DNA of 64,000 bases from Pseudolabrys sp035718275 (GTDB lineage: Bacteria > Pseudomonadota > Alphaproteobacteria > Rhizobiales > Xanthobacteraceae). Below the pieces are notes generated by a model, which saw only the letters and a program-made list of their open reading frames with translations, searched no databases and was not told the origin of the DNA. The translations under genes and the position numbers were made by a program. The first letter of the stretch is position 1. Every line of letters starts with the position of its first letter. The stretch covers positions 186,001 to 250,000 of the forward strand of contig DASTHI010000031.1 in assembly GCA_035718275.1 (NCBI GenBank), in the 5' to 3' direction. Positions 23,687 through 31,386 of the stretch are shown here, piece by piece.

Positions 23687-24789
23687 GCGAGAATAGCTCT
23701 CTTACCCAGCTCTCGCTCGCAAAGCCGAAGGTCCTGCTTCTTGGGGATGGTCCCACAGCGCTCACAGCCCTGCGGTCGCTCGTCGAATCGTGCCACGTAC
23801 TTGGTGTCCTTCGGGCTCCCGACGGGACCGCCGACCCAGTCCGCGCGTACGCGAGGAAGCGGGGGATTGCGGTCGAGGTGCTGGAGAATGTGCGCGAGTT
23901 GCGCAGTGTCGTCCTGAAGCTCAGGCCTCAAGCCGTCGTGATCTCGTCTTTCAACAGACTTCTGTCGCCGGATGTCCTGACGCTCAACAAGTTTGTCAAT
24001 GTGCACTATGCGCCGTTGCCACGCTATCGCGGGCGCGCCAATGTCAATTGGGCGATCATCAACGGAGAACCGGCGGCCGCGATCAGCATCCATCTGGTGG
24101 CCCCCGATTTAGATGACGGAAATATTTTGTTTCAGGAGCAGGTGACGATCGGCCCGAACGACACAGCGCAGTCGATTTACGAAAAGTTGAACGCCATTCA
24201 GGAGCGTGAACTTGGCCGTGCTGTCGGTCGAGCGGTAGCTGGAGATCCCGGAATAGGCCAGGATCATGAGAAAGCCACATATGGCTGCGGCCGGGTGCCC
24301 GACGATGGCGAGATCGAATGGAGCAACAAAACTGACGCAATTGATCGCCTCATTCGCGCGCTTTCCCCACCATTCCCAGGTGCCTTTACACACTTGGAAA
24401 CCACCAAGCTTTTCATCGTGCGCGCCGAACCGAGGAAGGATGCGCCTCGCTACGAAGGGCGCGTGCCGGGCCGGGTCGTTGGTCGGTCACGTGCTGAAGG
24501 ATGGGTTGATGTTCTGACCGGCGACGGCATTCTGCGGTTGTTCGAGATCATGTCCGAGTCGACTGGAACCGTACCGGCTGCGCAGATAATTCGGTCTACA
24601 CGCACGACCCTCGGATTGTCGCGCGTCCAGTTGTTGCAATGCATTAGCGATCTGCAGACGCGCCTCGCAGCACTAGAATCCGCTGTTCGTGCAGCGGGTG
24701 CAACAACGCCGCGGGAGCAGCAAGGCGAGGCTGCCGCTCCTATTTCGACGATCTCAACCCGTGTCTCCAATTTGGACCGAAGCGGTTAA
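23683..24789 (+). CDS. Methionyl-tRNA/sugar formyltransferase-like protein with extra C-terminal helix
   Basis: The 368-residue protein has the formyltransferase catalytic domain (about residues 15-205). The triad known from Fmt is present at the same numbers: N106 and H108 in NVH and D144 in DLDDG, with PLPRYRG and SIHLVAPD around them. Residues 210-310 resemble the C-terminal FMT domain. After about 320 there is a segment with heptad-like spacing (LLQCISDLQTRLAALESAV), then a disordered tail not found in true Fmt. This, and the coupling to an unrelated upstream gene, argues for a specialised formyltransferase acting on an amino sugar or amino acid rather than initiator tRNA. The acceptor is unknown. 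Confidence 0.75.
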   Translation: MSENSSLTQLSLAKPKVLLLGDGPTALTALRSLVESCHVLGVLRAPDGTADPVRAYARKRGIAVEVLENVRELRSVVLKLRPQAVVISSFNRLLSPDVLTLNKFVNVHYAPLPRYRGRANVNWAIINGEPAAAISIHLVAPDLDDGNILFQEQVTIGPNDTAQSIYEKLNAIQERELGRAVGRAVAGDPGIGQDHEKATYGCGRVPDDGEIEWSNKTDAIDRLIRALSPPFPGAFTHLETTKLFIVRAEPRKDAPRYEGRVPGRVVGRSRAEGWVDVLTGDGILRLFEIMSESTGTVPAAQIIRSTRTTLGLSRVQLLQCISDLQTRLAALESAVRAAGATTPREQQGEAAAPISTISTRVSNLDRSG

Positions 24790-24926
24790 CAGCGATGGCC
24801 TATTACGAGCCAGACATTCATCAACTACAGAAATTTCACTAAGGGAACTATTGAATTCGTCTTCTGATTATTTCAGGTGCATTGGTTTTGGCCTTCTGCA
24901 CCGTTTGACTGAGCATTTGATTTAAC

Positions 24927-25003
24927 TGGCGGTCCCGAGAGGAGTCGAACCTCCGACCTTCGGTTTAGGAAACCGCTGCTCTATCCAGCTGAGCTACGGG
25001 ACC
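24927..25003 (-). tRNA. tRNA-Arg (anticodon CCT)
   Basis: On the minus strand GGTCCCG pairs with CGGGACC to make the acceptor stem. The D-arm begins AGCTCAGCTGGATAGAGC, the anticodon loop is TTCCTAA, and the T-arm carries GGTTCGACTCC. The discriminator is G and CCA is encoded (24929-24927). All arms fold without mismatch in the acceptor. CCT reads AGG arginine codons. The 3' end points toward the low-density patch at 21.2-24.9 kb, but I found no duplicated 3' end that would mark an integrated element. Confidence 0.95.
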
Positions 25004-25051
25004 ACTGCGCCGCGATGTAGCACAGCCGCCACGGCAACGCACGCCATCTGC

Positions 25052-26044
25052 CTAGTCGATCTTGGCGCCGGAGGCCGCAACGACATCCTTCCACATTGCG
25101 CGTTCCTTGGCGGCGTAGGCGAGCGCACCCTCCGACGTGCTCGACAGGACGCGCGCGCCGCCCACCAGGAAACGCTTCTGGATCTCGGGCTCGGCGGCGA
25201 TCTGCTTCATCGCAACAGCAACCTTGTCGATGATCGGCCGCGGCGTGCGGGCGGGAAATACGAAGGCGGCCCACGACGTCACGATGAAATTCTTCATGCC
25301 AGCTTCTTCCATGGTCGGCACGTCCGACATTGTCGGCCAGCGCTGCGCGGACGTGACGGCAAGCGCGCGGATCTTGCCGGAGCCGATCGCCGGCACGTAC
25401 GAAGCGAGGTTGTCGATTGCAAAGTTGACGTCGCCGGCGAGCATTGCGGGAATAGTCTGCGCCGCGCCGCGGAACGGCACGTGAACGGCATCAAGCCCCG
25501 TGCGCTTGACGAACATCACCGCGGAGAGATGGGGCGAGGTGCCGACGCCGGGACTTCCGTAGCTCACGCGGCCTTTCTGCTTCGCCCAGGAGATGAACTC
25601 GGAGATGGATTTCGCTGGGCAATGATCCGCCGCGACCACGAACACGTTCGGCAATTCCCAGGTGAGCGAGGCCGGAACCATGTCGCGTTCGGCATCGTAA
25701 GGCATCTTGCTGTAGAGATACTGATTGATCGCAAAATGACCGATGGTAGCGGCGCCGATCGTGTAGCCGTCGGCCGCGCTGCCGGTGACGGCTGCGATGC
25801 CGATATTGCCGCCGGCGCCGGGCCGGTTCTCGATGACGAAGGGCTGGCCAAATATGTCCTTCATACGCTCGGCCAGAATGCGCGAAAGAACATCCGTCGA
25901 GCCGCCTGCCGGATACGGCACGATGATGCGGACCGGATGGTCTGGCCATTTGCTGTCCTCGCTGCGCGCGGTGGCGGCGAAGGCGCCAGCCGCGGCGATG
26001 GACGCGAGAACCGAACGGCGGCTCGGCAGATTGTCGCGAGTCAT
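25052..26044 (-). CDS. Bug/TctC family substrate-binding protein
   Basis: This is a 330-residue periplasmic protein. The N-terminus SRRSVLASIAAAGAFAATARS has the twin Arg and hydrophobic run of a Tat-like signal. The mature part shows family marks: IVPYPAGGSTDVLSRILAE (ligand loop), VIENRPGAGGNIG, YGSPGVGTSPHLS, and FRGAAQTIPAMLAGDV. Bug proteins bind carboxylates and related solutes, usually for TctAB carriers. No TctA or TctB gene is adjacent, so it is an orphan receptor, a frequent situation in this group. AGGAGG precedes the ATG. Confidence 0.9.
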   Translation of the reverse strand: MTRDNLPSRRSVLASIAAAGAFAATARSEDSKWPDHPVRIIVPYPAGGSTDVLSRILAERMKDIFGQPFVIENRPGAGGNIGIAAVTGSAADGYTIGAATIGHFAINQYLYSKMPYDAERDMVPASLTWELPNVFVVAADHCPAKSISEFISWAKQKGRVSYGSPGVGTSPHLSAVMFVKRTGLDAVHVPFRGAAQTIPAMLAGDVNFAIDNLASYVPAIGSGKIRALAVTSAQRWPTMSDVPTMEEAGMKNFIVTSWAAFVFPARTPRPIIDKVAVAMKQIAAEPEIQKRFLVGGARVLSSTSEGALAYAAKERAMWKDVVAASGAKID

Positions 26045-26151
26045 CGGAGATCCTCCTCCGGCGGCAGGATGTTATGGCCGCCTTAAGCATTCTAGCCTCT
26101 CATCATGCCTCCGCCCATCCTGTCGAGGACCATCCTGCGGATTGCGTGCCA

Positions 26152-26904
26152 ATGAGCACCCTTCTCTCCCGTGCTGTGCTCGTCGTCGCTGCACTCGCGC
26201 TCGCATCGGAGGCGGCGGCGGAAGTCTGCAGGCTCCCCGATTTCGGCACGGCCACGGTCGGCGGCATACACGACGGACGCACGCTGCTGCTGGCTGATGG
26301 CCGTGAATTGCGCCTAGCGGCGATCGAAGCGGACGAGACAGGCCGCGCCGCGCTGCAAGAACTCGCGGGCGGAAAGACGCTGCGGCTGGAGACGCTCGGG
26401 CCCGGGGTTGACCGCTACGGCCGGGTCGTCGCGTTCGCATACGCGGGAAATGCGCGCGAGCCGCTGCAGCAGCTGATGCTAGAACAAGGATATGCGCGAG
26501 TTTCGGCCCGGGTCGGCCCTAAGCCCTGCGCCGATCGGTTGCTAGCCGCCGAAGCCGCCGCGCGTGCAGCGCGCCGTGGGATCTGGGCTAACCCCAATTT
26601 CGCCCCTTTGCCGTCACAAAGTGCGGAACGGATCAGCTCCGCGCTCGGTCAGTTTGCGCTGGTGGAAGGCAAGGTCTTGTCGGTGCGCGAGAGCGGCGCC
26701 ACAATATACCTCAATTTTGGGCTGCGGTGGACGCGGGACTTTTCTGTGACCGTTCCGAAGAAACGGCTGCGAGAATTTGCGACCGCGGGCATGGACCCGA
26801 AGGACTTGGTAGGTCGGAAAGTCCGTGTCCGGGGCTGGGTAGAAGTGCGACATGGTCCGGTCATCCAGGCCTTGGCTCCCGAGCAGATCGAGCTCGCGGA
26901 TTGA
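26152..26904 (+). CDS. Thermonuclease-like (SNase-fold) exported protein
   Basis: This is a 250-residue protein with a signal peptide (cleavage near EAAAE, residue 24). Residues 30-140 read like a staphylococcal-nuclease domain: ATVGGIHDGRTLLLADGRELRL, then the conserved VDRYGRVVAFAY and QGYARVSAR. Some catalytic Arg/Asp positions are not clear, so activity is uncertain. Residues 165-245 form a second, OB-like part (LVEGKVLSVRESGATIYLNF). The start at ATG 26152 gives the signal peptide directly. Its end approaches the M48 protease gene, 20 bases away, which suggests an operon of exported proteins. Confidence 0.78.
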   Translation: MSTLLSRAVLVVAALALASEAAAEVCRLPDFGTATVGGIHDGRTLLLADGRELRLAAIEADETGRAALQELAGGKTLRLETLGPGVDRYGRVVAFAYAGNAREPLQQLMLEQGYARVSARVGPKPCADRLLAAEAAARAARRGIWANPNFAPLPSQSAERISSALGQFALVEGKVLSVRESGATIYLNFGLRWTRDFSVTVPKKRLREFATAGMDPKDLVGRKVRVRGWVEVRHGPVIQALAPEQIELAD

Positions 26905-26923
26905 TCGTGATGTGAGTGGTGCC

Positions 26924-28387
26924 ATGGGGGCTAGTTCAAGATCGGTTTTAAGAATCAGTCCGCTCGCGGTCTGCGCTCTCGCTTTGCTGCTCGCGGGGTG
27001 CAACTTCGTCACGACGAGCACGCAACTTACTTCCCTGCCCACGCCCCAGGTCGCCGCCGAACCGGCGCAGGAGGCCGCCGCGCAGCGCGAGCACGCGCGC
27101 ATTCTCGCGTCCTATGGCGGCACTTACGAAAATGCGCGCGTGCAGGCGATGATCGAAAAAACGGTCGAGCGGCTCGTCGCTGCATCGGAGCGCCCGGACC
27201 TGAAATACAAGGTCACGATCCTCAACTCGCCGGCGGTCAACGCTTTTGCCCTGCCAAACGGCAGGCTTTATATCACTCGCGGATTGATCGCGCTCGCCAA
27301 CGACAAGGCTGAACTTGCGTCCGTGCTCGCGCACGAGATGGGGCACGTAATCGCCCGCCACGCCGCCATCCGCGAGGAGCAGGCGCGACAAGTGGCCATT
27401 ATCAGTCATGTGGTGAGCGATGTCCTCAGCGACCCACAAATGGGCGCCCTCGCTCTCGCGAAATCGAAATTGACCTTGGCCGCGTTCTCTCGCGCACAGG
27501 AATTCGAGGCGGATGGGATCGGCGTCGGAATTTCCGCGCGCGCGGGCTTCGACCCGTTCGGGGCTTCGCGCTTTCTCACGGCCATGCAGCGCAGCGCCGA
27601 CCTGAAAGCTGCCATAGCCTCGGACTCGCGCGGTCTCGACTTTCTTTCAAGCCATCCCGCAACGCCCGAGCGCATCAAGAACGCACTCGCCAATGCGCGC
27701 CAGTTCAGCGGGCCCGGCGCCGGCGAGCGCGATCATGCGGAGTATCTGGCGAGCCTCGACGGGGTTGTGTACGGCGAAGATCCAAGCGAAGGCTTCGTGC
27801 GCGGGCGGCGCTTCCTCCATCCCAAGCTCGGTTTCACCTTCGAAGCCCCGCCCGGATTCACGCTAGACAATACGGCGCAGGCTATTCTCGGCCTCAAGGA
27901 CGGCGGCAACGAGGCATTGCGGGTTGATGTCGTAAGCGTGCCTGCGGAACAATCGTTGCCGGATTACCTGAAATCGGGATGGATCGAAAACGTCGATGCC
28001 GGAAGCGTCGAGGAATTCTCGACGAACGGTTTGCCGGGGGCGGCAGCTGCTGCCCAGGGAGACGGCTGGTCGTTCCGCTTGTTCGCGGTGCGATTCGGCA
28101 GCGACGTGTATCGTTTCATCTTTGCTACCAAGAACCGGACGGAACAGAGCGACCTCGCGTTCCGCGAGGCTATCATGACGTTTCGCCGCATGACACTGAA
28201 GGAAAGCGAGCAGCTCAAGCCGCTTCACTTGAAAGTCGTCACGGTGGGCGCGGATGATTCGATTGAAAAAATCGCGCGGCGAATGGGAGTTTCGGATCAT
28301 CCGCTCGAACGATTCCGGGTGCTCAACGGCCTTTCCTCAAACGAGCGCATCAAGCCGGGCGAGAAGGTCAAGATCGTGGTGGAGTGA
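26924..28387 (+). CDS. M48 family metalloprotease lipoprotein (BepA/YfgC-like)
   Basis: This is a 487-residue protein with a lipoprotein signal (LLLAGC, modified Cys about 26) and a zinc protease domain. H137, E138 and H141 of HEMGH are the metal/catalytic residues, and E in EFEAD is the third ligand, all intact. After the protease part (to about 260) comes a region reading FTFEAPPGF that resembles the PG-binding/DUF part. The C-terminal 50 residues (VVTVGADDSIEKIARRMG) look LysM-like. Such proteins help outer-membrane protein assembly or degrade stalled ones in the periplasm. The start ATG at 26924 is chosen for the signal peptide. Confidence 0.88.
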   Translation: MGASSRSVLRISPLAVCALALLLAGCNFVTTSTQLTSLPTPQVAAEPAQEAAAQREHARILASYGGTYENARVQAMIEKTVERLVAASERPDLKYKVTILNSPAVNAFALPNGRLYITRGLIALANDKAELASVLAHEMGHVIARHAAIREEQARQVAIISHVVSDVLSDPQMGALALAKSKLTLAAFSRAQEFEADGIGVGISARAGFDPFGASRFLTAMQRSADLKAAIASDSRGLDFLSSHPATPERIKNALANARQFSGPGAGERDHAEYLASLDGVVYGEDPSEGFVRGRRFLHPKLGFTFEAPPGFTLDNTAQAILGLKDGGNEALRVDVVSVPAEQSLPDYLKSGWIENVDAGSVEEFSTNGLPGAAAAAQGDGWSFRLFAVRFGSDVYRFIFATKNRTEQSDLAFREAIMTFRRMTLKESEQLKPLHLKVVTVGADDSIEKIARRMGVSDHPLERFRVLNGLSSNERIKPGEKVKIVVE

Positions 28388-28474
28388 GGGCGTGCGCCGT
28401 GCGTGCCGCGCCGGCCGTGGTATCTCTGGCGCGCCGTTGCGTCTTTGCCCACCGTGGACCGTCCGCTCGGGACC

Positions 28475-29440
28475 CTAAGTTTCTCCACCTTCGTAATTGA
28501 TCGTAAATTCGCGCGGCACGTCCGGTCCCCAAAGATAGAAAGAATCTTCGGGCTTGTGGTCGCCCGCCGGCCAGTTTTCTTCCTTGGGAATGTAATCGAT
28601 ATCGCACGAATATTCGGCGAAGCTACCCCAAGGATCGCGCACGTAGTGAAAATAGTTGGAGCCCAGCACGTGGCGGCCTAGTCCCCAGCCTTTCGTCCAT
28701 CCCTTGTCATGCATGCGCATGGCGCCCAGGCCGATGTCATTGATGCTGGCCACATCCCAGCTGCAATGATGAAAGCCAGGCGCGCTGGACTTCACCAGCG
28801 CGAGCAGATGGTGATCGCTGCCGTGAATACCATGCATGAAGGCAACGATATCGGAAGCGCGGTCGGACAGGCGCAGGCCTAACGTGCGTTCATAGAATGG
28901 GATCGATTCGGAAACGTCGCGCGTAAAGACGAGGACGTGCGAGAGTCGCCGCGGGCGCACCGGCGCTGCTTTCTCGCGCGTGGTTGCGCCGGCTGCGCCG
29001 GCAGGCGCCGAAATCCACCGGCTTTCCGATTTCCTGTCGGGCGACACTTTCGGCCCGACCTTGACCTCGATCAGCACGCCTTCATGGTTTCGGAACCAAA
29101 ACCCGTTGCTTTCGAATCCAGGCGGCGGATCGACAAGTCCGATTCCCTGCGCCTCGATGCGCGCCTTCAGTCTCTGCAGGTCGTCCGGGTAGCAGCCGAA
29201 GGACAGATGATGAAGCGCCTTGGCCTTGCTGCCCTCCACTACCGAGCCCCAGCGATGATCGTGCCCGAATGTCTTGATGACCAGCGTATTCCCATCACGC
29301 CGCGTGTCGAGCCCGAAGCTGTTGTAAAAATCCTGGGCGACCGAGGCGTCCGGTACACTCAGGACGAACTGGTCGAGCGAGTGGACGCCAAGTGCGTCGG
29401 CCTCTTTGGTCGGCGCGACATAGCCGCGAATGGCGGTCAT
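28475..29440 (-). CDS. Type I extradiol dioxygenase (VOC superfamily)
   Basis: The 321-residue protein has two VOC modules. The first (about residues 17-135) begins LDQFVLSVPDASVAQDFY. The second (about 160-290) carries the likely iron ligands: H in RRLSHVLVFT, H in GFHHCSWDV and E in SFAEYSCD, as in 2,3-dihydroxybiphenyl/catechol 2,3-dioxygenases. It should open a catechol-type ring with oxygen. A linker rich in Ala and Arg joins the modules. No other ring-degradation gene is adjacent, so the substrate is not inferred. The start ATG at 29440 lies upstream of a conserved beginning. Confidence 0.85.
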   Translation of the reverse strand: MTAIRGYVAPTKEADALGVHSLDQFVLSVPDASVAQDFYNSFGLDTRRDGNTLVIKTFGHDHRWGSVVEGSKAKALHHLSFGCYPDDLQRLKARIEAQGIGLVDPPPGFESNGFWFRNHEGVLIEVKVGPKVSPDRKSESRWISAPAGAAGATTREKAAPVRPRRLSHVLVFTRDVSESIPFYERTLGLRLSDRASDIVAFMHGIHGSDHHLLALVKSSAPGFHHCSWDVASINDIGLGAMRMHDKGWTKGWGLGRHVLGSNYFHYVRDPWGSFAEYSCDIDYIPKEENWPAGDHKPEDSFYLWGPDVPREFTINYEGGET

Positions 29441-29570
29441 GACTTAAGCTCCTGCATCGTCAGGGCTGATCAGGCTCCTGCACCTATCTAAATGATCAGA
29501 CCGGCATATTACCCGGCCGCCCCCCGCGGGCAACGGAGCGCAGCAGAGCATTTCTTCTGCAATTCCGAAG

Positions 29571-29602
29571 TTCAAAAGAAAAGCCCGGCGGTCGCCGGGC
29601 CT
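29571..29602 (-). terminator. Terminator of carD
   Basis: On the minus strand a perfect 8-bp stem, GCCCGGCG/CGCCGGGC with a two-base centre, is followed by TTTTCTTTT. It lies about 35 bases beyond the carD stop codon. Confidence 0.8.
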
Positions 29603-29634
29603 TTCGGAACCTCCATCGTCGAGAGGCAAAGCGA

Positions 29635-30405
29635 TCAAGCCGCCTCTTCTTCGACACCCTCGTCCGGAGTAGCTTCTTCTGCCGGCTTCGGACCGCGGCG
29701 CGGACCTTTCGCCAGCGCCCCTTCGATCTCCTTGACAGCTTCGGTCTCGGTGACCCGCTGCACGGCCGCGATTTCCCTCGACAGCCGGTCAAGCGCAGCT
29801 TCGTAGAGCTGCCGCTCCGAGTAGGACTGCTCAGGCTGCGTATCTGACCGGTACAGGTCGCGCACGACTTCGGCGATGGCAACGATATCGCCGGAATTGA
29901 TCTTGGCCTCGTATTCCTGCGCCCGGCGTGACCACATTGTCCGCTTAATCCTGGCGCGGCCTTTGAGCGTGTCGAGCGCGCGCTTGACCAAGGGCGCTTC
30001 TGCCAATTTACGCATACCCACGGAAACGATCTTTGCCGTAGGAACTCGCAGGGTCATCTTGTCCTTGATGAAGTTGATAACGAACAGTTCCAGCTTCGCT
30101 CCCGCGACCTCCTGTTCCTCGATTGCAACGATCTGACCCACGCCATGCGCGGGATAAACGATGAACTCGTTGGTCTTGAAGCCTTGTCGTTGAGTAGTCT
30201 TCTTATTGCTCGTCATTCCAGGCACGACTCCTTCACCAACGGCCTTACGGCCGCCAGCGACTTTGGCTGCGGGAGCCCCGCCACGGACCGATCCGCGGGA
30301 GGCGTGGGAAGTCCGCCGCGTCGCGGCAGACTTTTTGGCGCCCCGGCTCGTGCCGGAGGAACCTTTCTTCGGTTTATGACGCGTTTTTCCTGCCACTGCG
30401 CTCAC
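29635..30405 (-). CDS. carD: CarD family transcriptional regulator
   Basis: The 256-residue protein has a basic, disordered N-terminal extension (about 1-72, rich in Lys, Ser and Gly). The CarD/CdnL RNA-polymerase-interacting domain follows (FIVYPAHGVGQIVAIEEQEV near residue 81; FVINFIKDKMTLRVP). A helical DNA-contact domain comes next (RRAQEYEAKINSGDIVAIAEV), then an acidic tail. CarD stabilises the open promoter complex. An internal ATG near residue 64 would give the more usual length of about 190 residues, so the long start is uncertain. A convincing promoter lies upstream and a hairpin terminator downstream. Confidence 0.92.
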   Translation of the reverse strand: MSAVAGKTRHKPKKGSSGTSRGAKKSAATRRTSHASRGSVRGGAPAAKVAGGRKAVGEGVVPGMTSNKKTTQRQGFKTNEFIVYPAHGVGQIVAIEEQEVAGAKLELFVINFIKDKMTLRVPTAKIVSVGMRKLAEAPLVKRALDTLKGRARIKRTMWSRRAQEYEAKINSGDIVAIAEVVRDLYRSDTQPEQSYSERQLYEAALDRLSREIAAVQRVTETEAVKEIEGALAKGPRRGPKPAEEATPDEGVEEEAA

Positions 30406-30516
30406 GCGTGGATCTCACGCCCTCTAAGCTGGGAACCATGGAACCTGCCACCGAAAAATAATGCTCCCTGAGGGGGAGCGCACCGGTGCCAGCGACGTTC
30501 CTATGCATTTTTTGTA

Positions 30517-30544
30517 TATATAGCACATTTTTAGGCGGAATCAA
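30517..30544 (-). promoter_or_regulatory. Sigma-70-type promoter for carD
   Basis: On the minus strand TTGATT (30544-30539) and TATATA (30522-30517) are separated by 16 bases in an AT-rich patch. Transcription would start around 30510, giving a leader of about 100 bases in front of carD. The leader contains a GCTCCC/GGGAGC hairpin at about 30463-30479, whose role is unknown. Confidence 0.55.
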
Positions 30545-30644
30545 AGCCTTATGGGGATTAAATCGATGATTCTAGTGGAACAATCAGACGATTTCCCGAA
30601 TCAGTTAACAAGCGGAAACCAGCAAGCCAAAGCCGCCGGAAGCT

Positions 30645-30983
30645 TCAGTCACCGCTACCCGACTGGGGTGAAAAGAACTTCTGGAACTTATCCGGCACCC
30701 CGTCCCAATCTTTGGCGTCGGGCGGGGGTTCCTTCTTAACAGTGATGTTAGCCCAGGACTTCGAGTATTCGGCATTCAACTCCAGCCATTTTTCCAACCC
30801 TGGCTCCGTATCTGGCTTAATGGCCTCGGCCGGGCATTCGGGCTCGCAGACGCCGCAGTCTATGCATTCGTCAGGATGGATCACGAGCATATTTTCGCCC
30901 TCGTAAAAACAATCGACCGGGCACACCTCCACGCAATCCATGTATTTGCATTTGATGCAGTTTTCGACGACGACGTAAGTCAT
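30645..30983 (-). CDS. fdxA: Seven-iron ferredoxin FdxA
   Basis: This is a 112-residue ferredoxin with the cysteine pattern of 3Fe-4S plus 4Fe-4S proteins: C9, C12, C17, C21, C25 in the first half and C40, C43, C46, C50 in the second (CIDCGVCEPECP). The rest is the characteristic rhizobial C-terminal extension (WLELNAEYSKSWANITVKK, about residues 66-84). It transfers electrons in the cytoplasm. It lies between the S4-protein/helicase genes and carD on the same strand, a common order in alphaproteobacteria. Confidence 0.95.
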   Translation of the reverse strand: MTYVVVENCIKCKYMDCVEVCPVDCFYEGENMLVIHPDECIDCGVCEPECPAEAIKPDTEPGLEKWLELNAEYSKSWANITVKKEPPPDAKDWDGVPDKFQKFFSPQSGSGD

Positions 30984-31107
30984 TCACAACTCCGGCAGCT
31001 ATGGCGCAATTGCTGCTACCCTACGGACAGATAGGTCGCAACCCGCAGAAATGCACGGTTTCGAAAGGCATCACTGTGCCGAAAGACCTCGCGAACGATT
31101 CCGGTAC

Positions 31108-31386
31108 TCAGGAAAGCTCGCTGTAGAGATTCCTGGCCGACTGGGCGCCGCCCCGCCTTTCACAGATAGCCTCGACGCGGACGACCCTTACAGAGCGATC
31201 CAATGCGACCGTCAACACGTCGCCGATGCGCACCGGGTGACTTGCGGCAGTGGTGCGCTTGCCATTGAGGCGCACGAATCCACCTGACGTCAGGGCCGAC
31301 GCATCGCTGCGGGTGCGCACCACGCGCGCATGCCAAAGCCACTTGTCGATGCGCTGGCGTTCAATCTTCTTGGAAACGTCCGTCAA
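31108..31386 (-). CDS. S4 domain RNA-binding protein (HslR-like)
   Basis: This is a 92-residue protein consisting of one S4 domain: RQRIDKWLWHARVVRTRSDA at residues 10-29, then GFVRLNGKRTTAASHPVRIGD. Relatives such as Hsp15/HslR bind the large ribosomal subunit or structured RNA. It starts within a four-base overlap with the helicase gene upstream, so it is translated together with an RNA helicase. Confidence 0.88.
   Translation of the reverse strand: MTDVSKKIERQRIDKWLWHARVVRTRSDASALTSGGFVRLNGKRTTAASHPVRIGDVLTVALDRSVRVVRVEAICERRGGAQSARNLYSELS

Noticed and set aside
21195..25003. Duplicated tRNA-Arg 3' end that would prove an integrated island
   Set aside because: I looked for a repeat of the T-arm/acceptor sequence in the patch and its left border and saw none; no integrase gene is present either.
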